Shown here one piece after another: positions 1 through 5,157 of a DNA stretch of 5,157 bases (the first letter of the stretch is position 1; each line of letters opens with the position of its first letter). The notes below the pieces were generated by a model. That model made no database searches. It had not been told where the DNA came from and saw only the letters and a program-made list of their open reading frames with translations. The position numbers and the translations under genes were made by a program. This DNA is from Paludibacteraceae bacterium (lineage in GTDB: Bacteria > Bacteroidota > Bacteroidia > Bacteroidales > Paludibacteraceae). The DNA lies in contig CANFFA010000213.1 of the NCBI GenBank assembly GCA_947445425.1, positions 1 to 5,157 of the forward strand, written 5' to 3'.

Positions 1-398
1 AAATGCGGATGTCTAAAAGCTATGTTCACAGCATGAAAAGCTCCCATACTGCAACCGACTGACATCAGAAAGGAATTAGAATTTTTTGTAGCGGTAAATG
101 GGATCACCTCATTTAATACATAGTCCTCAAATTCAATATGACGAGCAATACGTCCTTTGGGATGAGCCCAAAAGCAGTAGAAACTCTCTTCATCAATACT
201 ATCTAGCGTAAAGACCTGTATCCATCCTTGCTCAATATGATGCCGCAATGACTCAATTACGCCCCAGTTTTCGTAGTCATAAAACCTTGCAGTACGTGTT
301 GGAAAAAGCAGAACTCTCGCACCAGCATGTCCAAAAACCAACAGTTCCATATCCCTTCTTAGATGTGGACTATACCATTTGTGATATTCTCGATTCAT
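1..398 (-). CDS. COG4947-type esterase / alpha-beta hydrolase, N-terminal 132 residues (C-terminus outside the window)
   Basis: An open frame begins at the ATG at 398-396 and stays open to the left edge, so only the first 132 residues are visible. The N-terminus (MNREYHKWYSPHLRRDMELL, then FGHAGARVLLFPT at about residues 22-34) matches my recollection of the compact putative esterase family COG4947. The motif GCSMGAFHAVNIAFRHP at about 115-131 contains the G-x-S-x-G nucleophile elbow of alpha/beta hydrolases, with Ser117 as predicted nucleophile. The acid and histidine of the triad would lie in the missing part. No signal peptide or membrane segment is visible, so a cytoplasmic enzyme is likely; the natural substrate is unknown. 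The start lies 29 nt after the stop of the SGNH hydrolase gene on the same strand, suggesting co-transcription. The ATG is preferred because the family-like sequence begins immediately after it. The family call is fairly firm; the reaction is not established. Confidence 0.85.
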   Translation of the reverse strand, partial: MNREYHKWYSPHLRRDMELLVFGHAGARVLLFPTRTARFYDYENWGVIESLRHHIEQGWIQVFTLDSIDEESFYCFWAHPKGRIARHIEFEDYVLNEVIPFTATKNSNSFLMSVGCSMGAFHAVNIAFRHPH

Positions 399-427
399 TC
401 AACTCAAAAAAAAATTTGCATTGATTA

Positions 428-1036
428 CTATTTCTTCTCAACAAAAGCATTCAAAAACTGATTTTCAAGCGCTTCCTTCCACACAGAATAACCCTTTAAA
501 CTTAAATGCAAACCATCGGGCTCAAATAATGCCTGATCAATCAGTCCATTCTTTTTCATGGGTTCAACAATATCAACAAAAGTGCAATTTGGATAATTAC
601 GCTGTATTTCATCCCGAATAATCCCATTGGTCCATTCTATAGATCCATACAAATAAGAACTTGCTCTAGATTGCTTTACAGAAATAAATGCCACCGGTAT
701 ATTCGAAAAACTTTCTGTAATAAGTGTCATCATGTTTTTAAAGTTCAAAAAAACCTCTTCAGGATGTCGATTATCCCCTAAATCATTATCACCAGCATAC
801 AATACGATAATATCGGGTTGCCATACTGGAATGACCCTTGGAAAAAACCAACAACAAGCAGCCAATGTCGAACCACCAAAACCCTGATTTACAACATTAA
901 ATTCAGGAAAGTCTATTGCCAAACTGTTCCACATTCTGATGGAAGAACTTCCATAAAAAAGCACACGTTTTTTTTTAGCTTTTGGATAAATAGCTTTAGC
1001 CTCTAATTGCTTTATTTCATCTTCGTACCAATACAT
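428..1036 (-). CDS. SGNH/GDSL-type hydrolase (cytoplasmic lipase/esterase-like)
   Basis: This complete 202-residue protein has the ordered blocks of the SGNH hydrolase superfamily. Block I is FYGSSSIRMW at about 27-36, with the GDSL signature written as G-S-S-S and Ser31 as likely nucleophile. Block II is NQGFGGS at 50-56, with an oxyanion-hole Gly. Block III is YAGDNDL at 80-86, with the G-x-N-D Asn at 84. Block V is DGLHLS at 174-179, with Asp174 and His177 completing the triad. All catalytic positions are present and the length is normal for a single-domain member. There is no signal peptide or transmembrane stretch, so it probably acts in the cytoplasm. Family members cleave ester or acetyl groups on lipids, sugars or small molecules; the substrate cannot be read from sequence. 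A nine-A run encodes Lys21-23. The downstream esterase gene follows after 29 nt, so the two are probably an operon divergent from cysK. Confidence 0.93.
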   Translation of the reverse strand: MYWYEDEIKQLEAKAIYPKAKKKRVLFYGSSSIRMWNSLAIDFPEFNVVNQGFGGSTLAACCWFFPRVIPVWQPDIIVLYAGDNDLGDNRHPEEVFLNFKNMMTLITESFSNIPVAFISVKQSRASSYLYGSIEWTNGIIRDEIQRNYPNCTFVDIVEPMKKNGLIDQALFEPDGLHLSLKGYSVWKEALENQFLNAFVEKK

Positions 1037-1056
1037 AGGATTAATTTTATTTACTA

Positions 1057-1064
1057 CAAAGATG
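1057..1064 (-). promoter_or_regulatory. Candidate -7 element for the hydrolase operon
   Basis: Read on the minus strand this is CATCTTTG, one mismatch from the Bacteroidota -7 consensus TAnnTTTG, ending about 20 nt upstream of the SGNH hydrolase ATG. The nearest upstream TTG is only 11 nt away, shorter than the usual spacing of about 19-21 nt, so the -33 element is not convincing. A plausible but weak promoter. Confidence 0.3.
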
Positions 1065-1193
1065 CCTATATTTTACAACATTCTTATTAAGGAATGATGA
1101 CGTTTTTAACACATTCAAGCCTACTTATACTCCTTTATATTTAACATACAAAACTTAACTATTTAAAATTCTGAAAACAAAGCAGTAAGTACT

Positions 1194-1213
1194 CATACCA
1201 TAAACAAGGTATG
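1194..1213. repeat. Short inverted repeat upstream of the cysK promoter
   Basis: The arms CATACC (1194-1199) and GGTATG (1208-1213) are perfectly complementary around an 8-nt spacer (14-nt centre-to-centre). The repeat sits about 22 nt upstream of the predicted -33 element of cysK, where an activator or repressor could bind. A six-base arm can occur by chance in 5 kb, so its role as an operator is only a suggestion. Confidence 0.25.
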
Positions 1214-1235
1214 TAAAAATACCCTAACTTTGCGA

Positions 1236-1266
1236 TTGCAAGCCGTCTAAAATTAATATATCTTTG
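1236..1266 (+). promoter_or_regulatory. cysK promoter (Bacteroidota -33/-7 type)
   Basis: The -7 box TATCTTTG at 1259-1266 matches the Bacteroidota consensus TAnnTTTG exactly, and a TTG at 1236-1238 lies 20 nt upstream, the expected spacing for the -33 element read by the phylum's primary sigma factor. Transcription would begin near 1272-1275, leaving a leader of about 40 nt that is A-rich and has no Shine-Dalgarno sequence, typical of the phylum. A second perfect TAnnTTTG match, TAACTTTG, lies at 1225-1232 but has no TTG at the right distance upstream, so it is the less likely core element. Confidence 0.7.
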
Positions 1267-1314
1267 CAATATAAAATTAAACAAAAATACAACAAACACA
1301 TAAAACTTATAATC

Positions 1315-2262
1315 ATGTCTAAAATTGCAAAAAGCCTTACCGAACTTATTGGTAACACACCTCTCCTACAGCTATCAAATTACAGCGCTAACAAAAGCTT
1401 ACAAGCAACTGTAATTGCAAAACTAGAATCTTTCAACCCAGCAGGTTGCGTAAAAGAACGTATTGCTTTGGCAATGATTGAAGATGCTGAGGCGAAAGGC
1501 ATTTTAAAAGAAGGTGTAGAAATCATCGAGCCAACCAGTGGAAATACAGGTATTGGTCTTGCCATGGTAGCTTCTATCAAAGGTTACAAATTAACCCTTA
1601 CCATGCCTGAAACCATGAGTGTAGAACGTCGTAATCTTTTAAAAGCACTGGGAGCAAATTTAGTATTAACTCCAGGGGCTACAGGTATGAAAGGTGCTAT
1701 TGCAAAAGCATTGGAATTGCACGAAGAAAATAAAAATTCTTTTATTCCACAGCAATTTGAAAATCCAGCAAACGTTGCCATTCACAACACAACTACAGGT
1801 CCTGAAATTTGGAATGACACAGACGGAAAAATAGACATCTTTGTAGCTGGTGTGGGTACCGGTGGAACCATCAGTGGAGTTGGTGCTTATTTAAAAGCAA
1901 AGAATCCAAACATTAAAATCATTGCAGTTGAACCTGCTGACTCTCCGGTTCTTTCTGGCGGAAATCCGGGCCCTCACAAGATTCAAGGTATCGGTGCTGG
2001 ATTCATTCCTAAAAACTATAACCCTAGTGTTGTAGACGAAGTTTTGCAAGTAAGCAATGACAATGCTATTCTTACTGCTCGCCAATTGGCTAAAGAAGAA
2101 GGACTTTTGGTAGGTATCTCTTCAGGTGCTGCAACTTACGCTGCTACTCAAATCGCATTGCGTCCTGAAAACAAAGATAAAGTGATCGTTACTTTATTGC
2201 CTGATACAGGAGAGCGTTATTTATCTACGCTATTGTATGCATTTGACGAATATCCTTTGTAG
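1315..2262 (+). CDS. cysK: Cysteine synthase A (O-acetylserine sulfhydrylase)
   Basis: This 315-residue PLP enzyme makes L-cysteine from O-acetyl-L-serine and sulfide, the last step of cytoplasmic cysteine synthesis. The N-terminus has the family hallmark [13 protein letters not shown] at 8-20. Lys47, in NPAGCVKER (41-49), is the predicted PLP Schiff-base lysine. PTSGNTG at 73-79 is the substrate-binding loop. GVGTGGT at 179-185 binds the PLP phosphate. Ser270 in GISSGAA is expected to contact the pyridine nitrogen, and [10 protein letters not shown] closes the fold. The length is near the usual 310-325. The ATG at 1315 was chosen because [14 protein letters not shown] is the typical start; an upstream in-frame TTG at 1264 overlaps the -7 box and would add a lysine-rich tail unlike the family. 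The residue two before the PLP lysine is Cys, where many members have Ser (SVKDR). A cystathionine beta-synthase-like role is less likely because there is no N-terminal heme region or CBS pair. No cysE lies beside it. Confidence 0.96.
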   Translation: MSKIAKSLTELIGNTPLLQLSNYSANKSLQATVIAKLESFNPAGCVKERIALAMIEDAEAKGILKEGVEIIEPTSGNTGIGLAMVASIKGYKLTLTMPETMSVERRNLLKALGANLVLTPGATGMKGAIAKALELHEENKNSFIPQQFENPANVAIHNTTTGPEIWNDTDGKIDIFVAGVGTGGTISGVGAYLKAKNPNIKIIAVEPADSPVLSGGNPGPHKIQGIGAGFIPKNYNPSVVDEVLQVSNDNAILTARQLAKEEGLLVGISSGAATYAATQIALRPENKDKVIVTLLPDTGERYLSTLLYAFDEYPL

Positions 2263-2293
2263 TATTTGATTTCTAATGGAATCATTAATTTAG

Positions 2294-2338
2294 ACAAAAT
2301 CAGTCAATTGTAAAAATACAATTGACTGATTTTGTTTT
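2294..2338 (+). terminator. Rho-independent terminator after cysK, possibly bidirectional
   Basis: Bases 2294-2312 pair perfectly with 2317-2335, giving a 19-bp stem closed by an AAAA tetraloop. The pairing can be stretched two more positions through a G-T pair at 2293/2336 and A-T at 2292/2337. The plus-strand 3' arm ends in a T-rich run (TTTTGTTTT, 2330-2338). The hairpin starts 31 nt after the cysK stop and lies about 55 nt past the stop of the convergent PorP/SprF-like gene, so it may end transcription from both sides; the T-run is weaker on the minus strand. Confidence 0.9.
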
Positions 2339-2391
2339 AAAGCTATAAATATAGAAAATGAAAACGGCTCAATAATGGATTATGAATTGAT

Positions 2392-3300
2392 TTACATTCC
2401 TCTCCATTCTCGACAATTCTTACACAGCTTTTTCAATTTATACGACAGCATCAGCTCATGTGTGCCAATAGAACTACGACTTAATCCACCTACATTAAAA
2501 TCAAAGCTGTACCACAAGTGAAATTGCGGACTTAAATTATAGCCCATCAACACCCCCATTTCACTAGGAGTACGATAAAACAGTCCTACTTGCAACAATT
2601 CTGGCACCTGGTAGTATTTAAAACAAGAGAGTAGGCTAAATTCCATCTGAACGACTCCTCGATACTGAATGGCACTCATCCCATAACGCAACTCTATCAT
2701 TTCATCATTTTTTCTTTGGTAATAACCATATAAAAAATTGCTAGTAATTTGGTGTAAATTCTCCGCATAAAAGAGCGACATGAAGTTTTGACTTGATGCA
2801 CCCACCACTATTTCCTTACTGGTAAATTGAAATCCCAAATCGCAATTATAATAATTTTCATTCAATAAATTATTATAAAATCCCGCAATTTCAGGCCTAT
2901 CAAGCTCTACCATAGACTGGTCGTATGACAAGTTTTGATAACTTGGAGCAATCCCGGCATCAAATTTCCAACGCTGATTTAACTTTAATGCATAAGTATA
3001 GGAAAGTGCTAATTGTGTATTTTGAGTCAACCCAATCTTATCCGAAAAAAACTTCATCCCAAACTGAGTATTCAGTTGATCCAACCAAAGTGTTGCCGTC
3101 CCATAAATGGTTGAGGGGGCACCTGTAACTCCAAACCACTGCTTACGTGCTACAGTTGAGAAAGTTGCTGGGGCATTATCACTGATGTATGCTGGATTAA
3201 TATAATAGGGATTAGCCCAGTAGTTATTAATGCGCGTATTGGATTGCCCCATTAGGCCCAAAGGCAAAAGCCCCATTAAAAACAGTACAGCGTTCTTCAT
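2392..3300 (-). CDS. PorP/SprF-family type IX secretion membrane protein
   Basis: This 302-residue outer-membrane protein has a signal peptide (residues 1-18, Lys2 then a hydrophobic run ending LMG) with probable cleavage before Gln19. The mature start carries the family's N-terminal signature, NYWANPYYINPAY at about 26-38, followed by RKQWFGVTGAPST at 52-64. The rest is rich in alternating aromatic and polar residues, as expected of a beta-barrel. Length is typical (about 300). In Flavobacterium johnsoniae SprF is needed to deliver the adhesin SprB to the surface through the T9SS, and PorP in Porphyromonas is a T9SS component. Here the gene starts 15 nt after the stop of a SprB-repeat protein with a T9SS sorting domain, so it is probably that protein's dedicated partner (inferred from context), more SprF-like than core PorP. 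The start has an A/T-rich leader without a Shine-Dalgarno sequence. The C-terminus is basic and carries C293-x-x-C296, unusual for a barrel end. Confidence 0.92.
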   Translation of the reverse strand: MKNAVLFLMGLLPLGLMGQSNTRINNYWANPYYINPAYISDNAPATFSTVARKQWFGVTGAPSTIYGTATLWLDQLNTQFGMKFFSDKIGLTQNTQLALSYTYALKLNQRWKFDAGIAPSYQNLSYDQSMVELDRPEIAGFYNNLLNENYYNCDLGFQFTSKEIVVGASSQNFMSLFYAENLHQITSNFLYGYYQRKNDEMIELRYGMSAIQYRGVVQMEFSLLSCFKYYQVPELLQVGLFYRTPSEMGVLMGYNLSPQFHLWYSFDFNVGGLSRSSIGTHELMLSYKLKKLCKNCREWRGM

Positions 3301-3315
3301 TTCATTGATTTAAAA

Positions 3316-5157
3316 TTATTTGACCACTGTAATAAATCCTGTTTTTGTTCGAACTCCTGTAGTAGTTGGATAATACAACACATAGAAATAGGTATCTTCT
3401 GAAACGGGCTTACCATTATAATTTCCATCCCAACCATTTTTACCGCTGTACATCAATATTCCGTTTCGGTTATACACCTTCATCTCTAAATCGTCTAAGG
3501 ATTTAATCGTATTACCACTCGGTTGACCATTGCTACCCGAACTATTACTGCCCGCTCTATTAATTGGTAAATTATCCCAATTCCCCATAAAAACATCATT
3601 TACACCATCACCATTGGGCGTAAATACATTGGGTGGAGATGCTATTTTTACAGCGATACGTTTTAGGGCATTTGAGATACAACCATCTGGTCCTATCACC
3701 TGCAATTTCACATCCACATATTCCTGAGAAACTACATTATAAGTATGAAAAGCATCATTCCCCTGACCCTTTAAACCATCGCCAAAATCCCAAAAATACT
3801 GGGCATAGGGTAGATTATCACTCCATAAATGAAGGGTCACACTGTCAGTATTAATTTCATTCTTATCCGTATAGATATTAAAATTAGAAGCGTCAAAGTA
3901 CCTAGAACTGAAATTTAAAGTCTTAGAACACCCACTTTTTGATGTGCCAATTAAAGTATAATTATCCTTTTGTTTTACAATCATACTATCTGCTACAGAC
4001 CCATCACTCCATAGATAACTGTATGCACCCGAAGCATGTACCACCACTGTGCTACCCTCACAGAGCACTGCCTCTTTGTCCAACAATAATACAGGCAGAG
4101 CCTCCACCTGGACTTTCGCCTCACAGATTGAGATACCCATTGGACTAGTCATCGTTAAACGAACCCGATACAAACCTGGAGTAGAATAAGAATGCGTAGT
4201 ATTTTTAATGCTTGAATGTTGACCATCGCCAAAATCCCAATCAAAAGAAGCATCCTGCGCACCAGATCCGGTTACGATACCTGAAAATTGATAAGTAGCC
4301 TGTTCACAATCAATTATATGATAATCAATACGAACATAGGGCTCCTTCACCAGCGGGATGTTTACATTAATGGACAAGTTCGCAACACAACCTGCTGCAT
4401 CGGTTGCTTCGACAATCACTATTCCATTCACCGAAGTCTCCATAATTTCATGATTAGCACCCCTTACCGCACCATCACTCCACTTCAATTGATAGGGTGG
4501 GACACCACCAGAAACATCGGCTGTAAAAATTTTAACGACCTTCTTGGTATCTATACTAAACACATCAATAGAACTTACCGAAATACTCATAGCAACAGGT
4601 CTAATCACCGAGTATTGAGCCGTTTTCTGACAAGCATTCACGTCTGTAACAATCACCGAATAGTTCGCCGGAGGCAAATTGTTAATATCTTCTATACTAG
4701 ATCCATTGGACCAAGCAAAAGTATAAGGAGCAGTACCTCCAGTCACAGAAAGATTGATTGCACCACTGTTCTTATCAGCACAATCTTGTGCATTTGTAAC
4801 TACTGCAGAGAGACCTAAAACCTGAGGTTCTACTACAGTAAACGATTTGGTGATTTGACAAGGGGAAGCATCACTCACCACTACTGTATAAGTACCTACG
4901 CCTAAATTATTACGCACACTACCAGCAGTTGCATCGTCTGTCCATAACACAGTAACAGGTGGAATTCCACCACTTGCATTTAAACGTATGCTTCCATTAT
5001 GTGCCCCACTACAGCTGATGTCAGTCACTTTGGGACTCAGTATAAAATTAGCATCCGGAATATTAATCTGTATTGATTTCTGGCAAGCATTAGCATCCGT
5101 TACTGTGGCAGTATAATTACCAGGAGCAAGATTGGATTGCAATAATCCACTTCCTAG
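3316..5157 (-). CDS. Large SprB-repeat/PKD surface protein with gliding-motility-type T9SS sorting domain, C-terminal 613 residues (N-terminus outside the window)
   Basis: The frame is open to the right edge, so the true start lies outside; numbering here begins at the codon at 5157-5155. In order: the end of one SprB-type repeat (about 1-34), two full SprB-type repeats (38-111 and 114-187), a diverged third (188-268), a PKD domain with WDFGDG at 307-312, an Ig-like domain (355-420), a second PKD domain with WDFGDG at 456-461, and a C-terminal domain from about 507. That last domain begins PNVFTPNGDGVND (509-521) and has YNRNGILMY, NGWDG and TYFYVL, the pattern of the gliding motility-associated CTD (type B T9SS signal). 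Type B CTDs direct export across the outer membrane; SprB-like proteins act as surface adhesins. The export signal peptide would be in the missing N-terminus. It is upstream of, and very probably co-transcribed with, the PorP/SprF-like gene. An adhesin or surface-filament role is inferred; the ligand is unknown. Confidence 0.93.
   Translation of the reverse strand, partial: LGSGLLQSNLAPGNYTATVTDANACQKSIQINIPDANFILSPKVTDISCSGAHNGSIRLNASGGIPPVTVLWTDDATAGSVRNNLGVGTYTVVVSDASPCQITKSFTVVEPQVLGLSAVVTNAQDCADKNSGAINLSVTGGTAPYTFAWSNGSSIEDINNLPPANYSVIVTDVNACQKTAQYSVIRPVAMSISVSSIDVFSIDTKKVVKIFTADVSGGVPPYQLKWSDGAVRGANHEIMETSVNGIVIVEATDAAGCVANLSINVNIPLVKEPYVRIDYHIIDCEQATYQFSGIVTGSGAQDASFDWDFGDGQHSSIKNTTHSYSTPGLYRVRLTMTSPMGISICEAKVQVEALPVLLLDKEAVLCEGSTVVVHASGAYSYLWSDGSVADSMIVKQKDNYTLIGTSKSGCSKTLNFSSRYFDASNFNIYTDKNEINTDSVTLHLWSDNLPYAQYFWDFGDGLKGQGNDAFHTYNVVSQEYVDVKLQVIGPDGCISNALKRIAVKIASPPNVFTPNGDGVNDVFMGNWDNLPINRAGSNSSGSNGQPSGNTIKSLDDLEMKVYNRNGILMYSGKNGWDGNYNGKPVSEDTYFYVLYYPTTTGVRTKTGFITVVK
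3319..3639 (-). other. T9SS type B C-terminal sorting domain (gliding motility-associated CTD)
   Basis: The last roughly 107 residues fit the CTD family that begins with an FTPNGDG-type loop and ends with a beta-strand and a short basic/hydrophobic tail (here TGFITVVK). The usual NRWG motif reads NRNG. Between the PNVFTPNGDG block and the KVYNRNG block lies a Ser/Gly/Asn-rich insert, residues 535-549 at nucleotides 3511-3555. The domain is what the T9SS recognises; type B substrates are not necessarily cut by the PorU sortase in the way type A ones are. Confidence 0.85.
4354..5157 (-). repeat. Array of SprB-type protein repeats within the surface protein
   Basis: Four consecutive units of about 75-80 residues share the order Cys...GG-x-x-PY/PV...W(S/T)(N/D)...(N)(L)x-x-x-x-Y-x-(V)x-(V)(T/S)DA-x-x-C. 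Approximate nucleotide limits of the units are 5056-5157 (truncated), 4825-5046, 4597-4818 and 4354-4596. The first three share TD(A)NAC or SDASPC endings and the phrase GTY/GNY/ANY TVxVxD. The fourth keeps the GGVPPYQLKWSDG core but has lost the first cysteine and the N-terminal part of the consensus. The DNA itself is diverged between units, so these are old duplications rather than a recombining tandem repeat. Confidence 0.8.

Larger units (their letters stand above)
1037..1314. other. Divergent intergenic region between the hydrolase operon and cysK
   Basis: These 278 AT-rich bases separate two genes transcribed away from each other and must carry both promoters. The cysK side has a near-consensus Bacteroidota promoter and a short inverted repeat. 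The hydrolase side has only a weak -7-like element. I see no convincing small ORF, tRNA or structured RNA here. An in-frame TTG at 1264 could extend cysK upstream, but it lies inside the predicted -7 box, so this stretch is treated as non-coding leader. Confidence 0.7.

Noticed and set aside
421..621. Plus-strand 66-codon frame overlapping the end of the SGNH hydrolase
   Set aside because: It is antisense to the conserved C-terminal part of the hydrolase, including the DGLH block, and resembles no family I know.
1264..1314. TTG-initiated N-terminal extension of cysK
   Set aside because: The TTG forms part of the predicted -7 box, the added 17 residues are lysine-rich and unlike CysK N-termini, and the ATG at 1315 gives the standard family start.
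1037..1314. Riboswitch or attenuator leader for cysK
   Set aside because: The predicted leader is only about 40 nt, very A-rich and without a visible stem, too short for a known riboswitch class.
4288..4818. Plus-strand open frame of 176 codons opposite the SprB repeats
   Set aside because: It lies wholly antisense to a well-supported multidomain coding frame, has no recognisable domain, and its composition (many Ile, Asn, Arg, His, Cys) looks like the complement of the repeat sequence.
3316..5142. Start of the surface protein at the TTG at 5142
   Set aside because: The same frame stays open for five more codons to the window edge, and the first visible residues are already the middle of a SprB-type repeat, so the gene starts outside the window.
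4354..5157. CRISPR array or DNA tandem repeat
   Set aside because: The periodicity is at protein level only, in units of about 220-240 nt with diverged DNA and no short identical repeats with unique spacers.

Overview
The window looks like a chromosomal piece from a member of the Bacteroidota. It carries a type IX secretion (T9SS) substrate with a gliding-motility-type C-terminal sorting domain, directly followed by a PorP/SprF-family outer-membrane protein, a pairing largely confined to that phylum. The DNA is AT-rich, the leaders before start codons are A-rich and lack Shine-Dalgarno sequences, and the cysK promoter fits the Bacteroidota -33/-7 consensus (TTG, about 20 nt, TAnnTTTG). Genus or family cannot be fixed from this sequence.

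Layout. Bases 1-398 (minus) hold the N-terminal 132 residues of a COG4947-type alpha/beta-hydrolase esterase that runs off the left edge. Bases 428-1036 (minus) encode a complete cytoplasmic SGNH/GDSL-type hydrolase; the two genes are 29 nt apart and probably form a small hydrolase operon. Bases 1037-1314 are a divergent intergenic region with a strong cysK promoter, a short inverted repeat and a weak candidate promoter for the hydrolases. Bases 1315-2262 (plus) encode cysteine synthase (CysK), followed by a perfect 19-bp hairpin terminator. Bases 2392-3300 (minus) encode a PorP/SprF-like protein. Bases 3316-5157 (minus) encode the C-terminal 613 residues of a large multidomain surface protein whose N-terminus lies beyond the right edge.

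How the genes work together. The surface protein has an array of SprB-type repeats, two PKD domains, an intervening Ig-like domain and a type B T9SS sorting domain. It lies 15 nt upstream of the PorP/SprF-like gene, as sprB lies upstream of sprF in gliding flavobacteria. The likely reading is a secreted or surface-anchored adhesin-like protein with a dedicated outer-membrane partner. CysK (cysteine biosynthesis) and the two hydrolases are metabolic neighbours with no visible functional link to this pair.

I see no clearly novel system. The most distinctive points are a Gly/Ser/Asn-rich insert inside the sorting domain, a regular pattern of about two cysteines per extracellular domain with two exceptions, a CxxC tail on the PorP/SprF-like protein, a Ser-to-Cys change next to the CysK catalytic lysine, and the tidy promoter and terminator around cysK.
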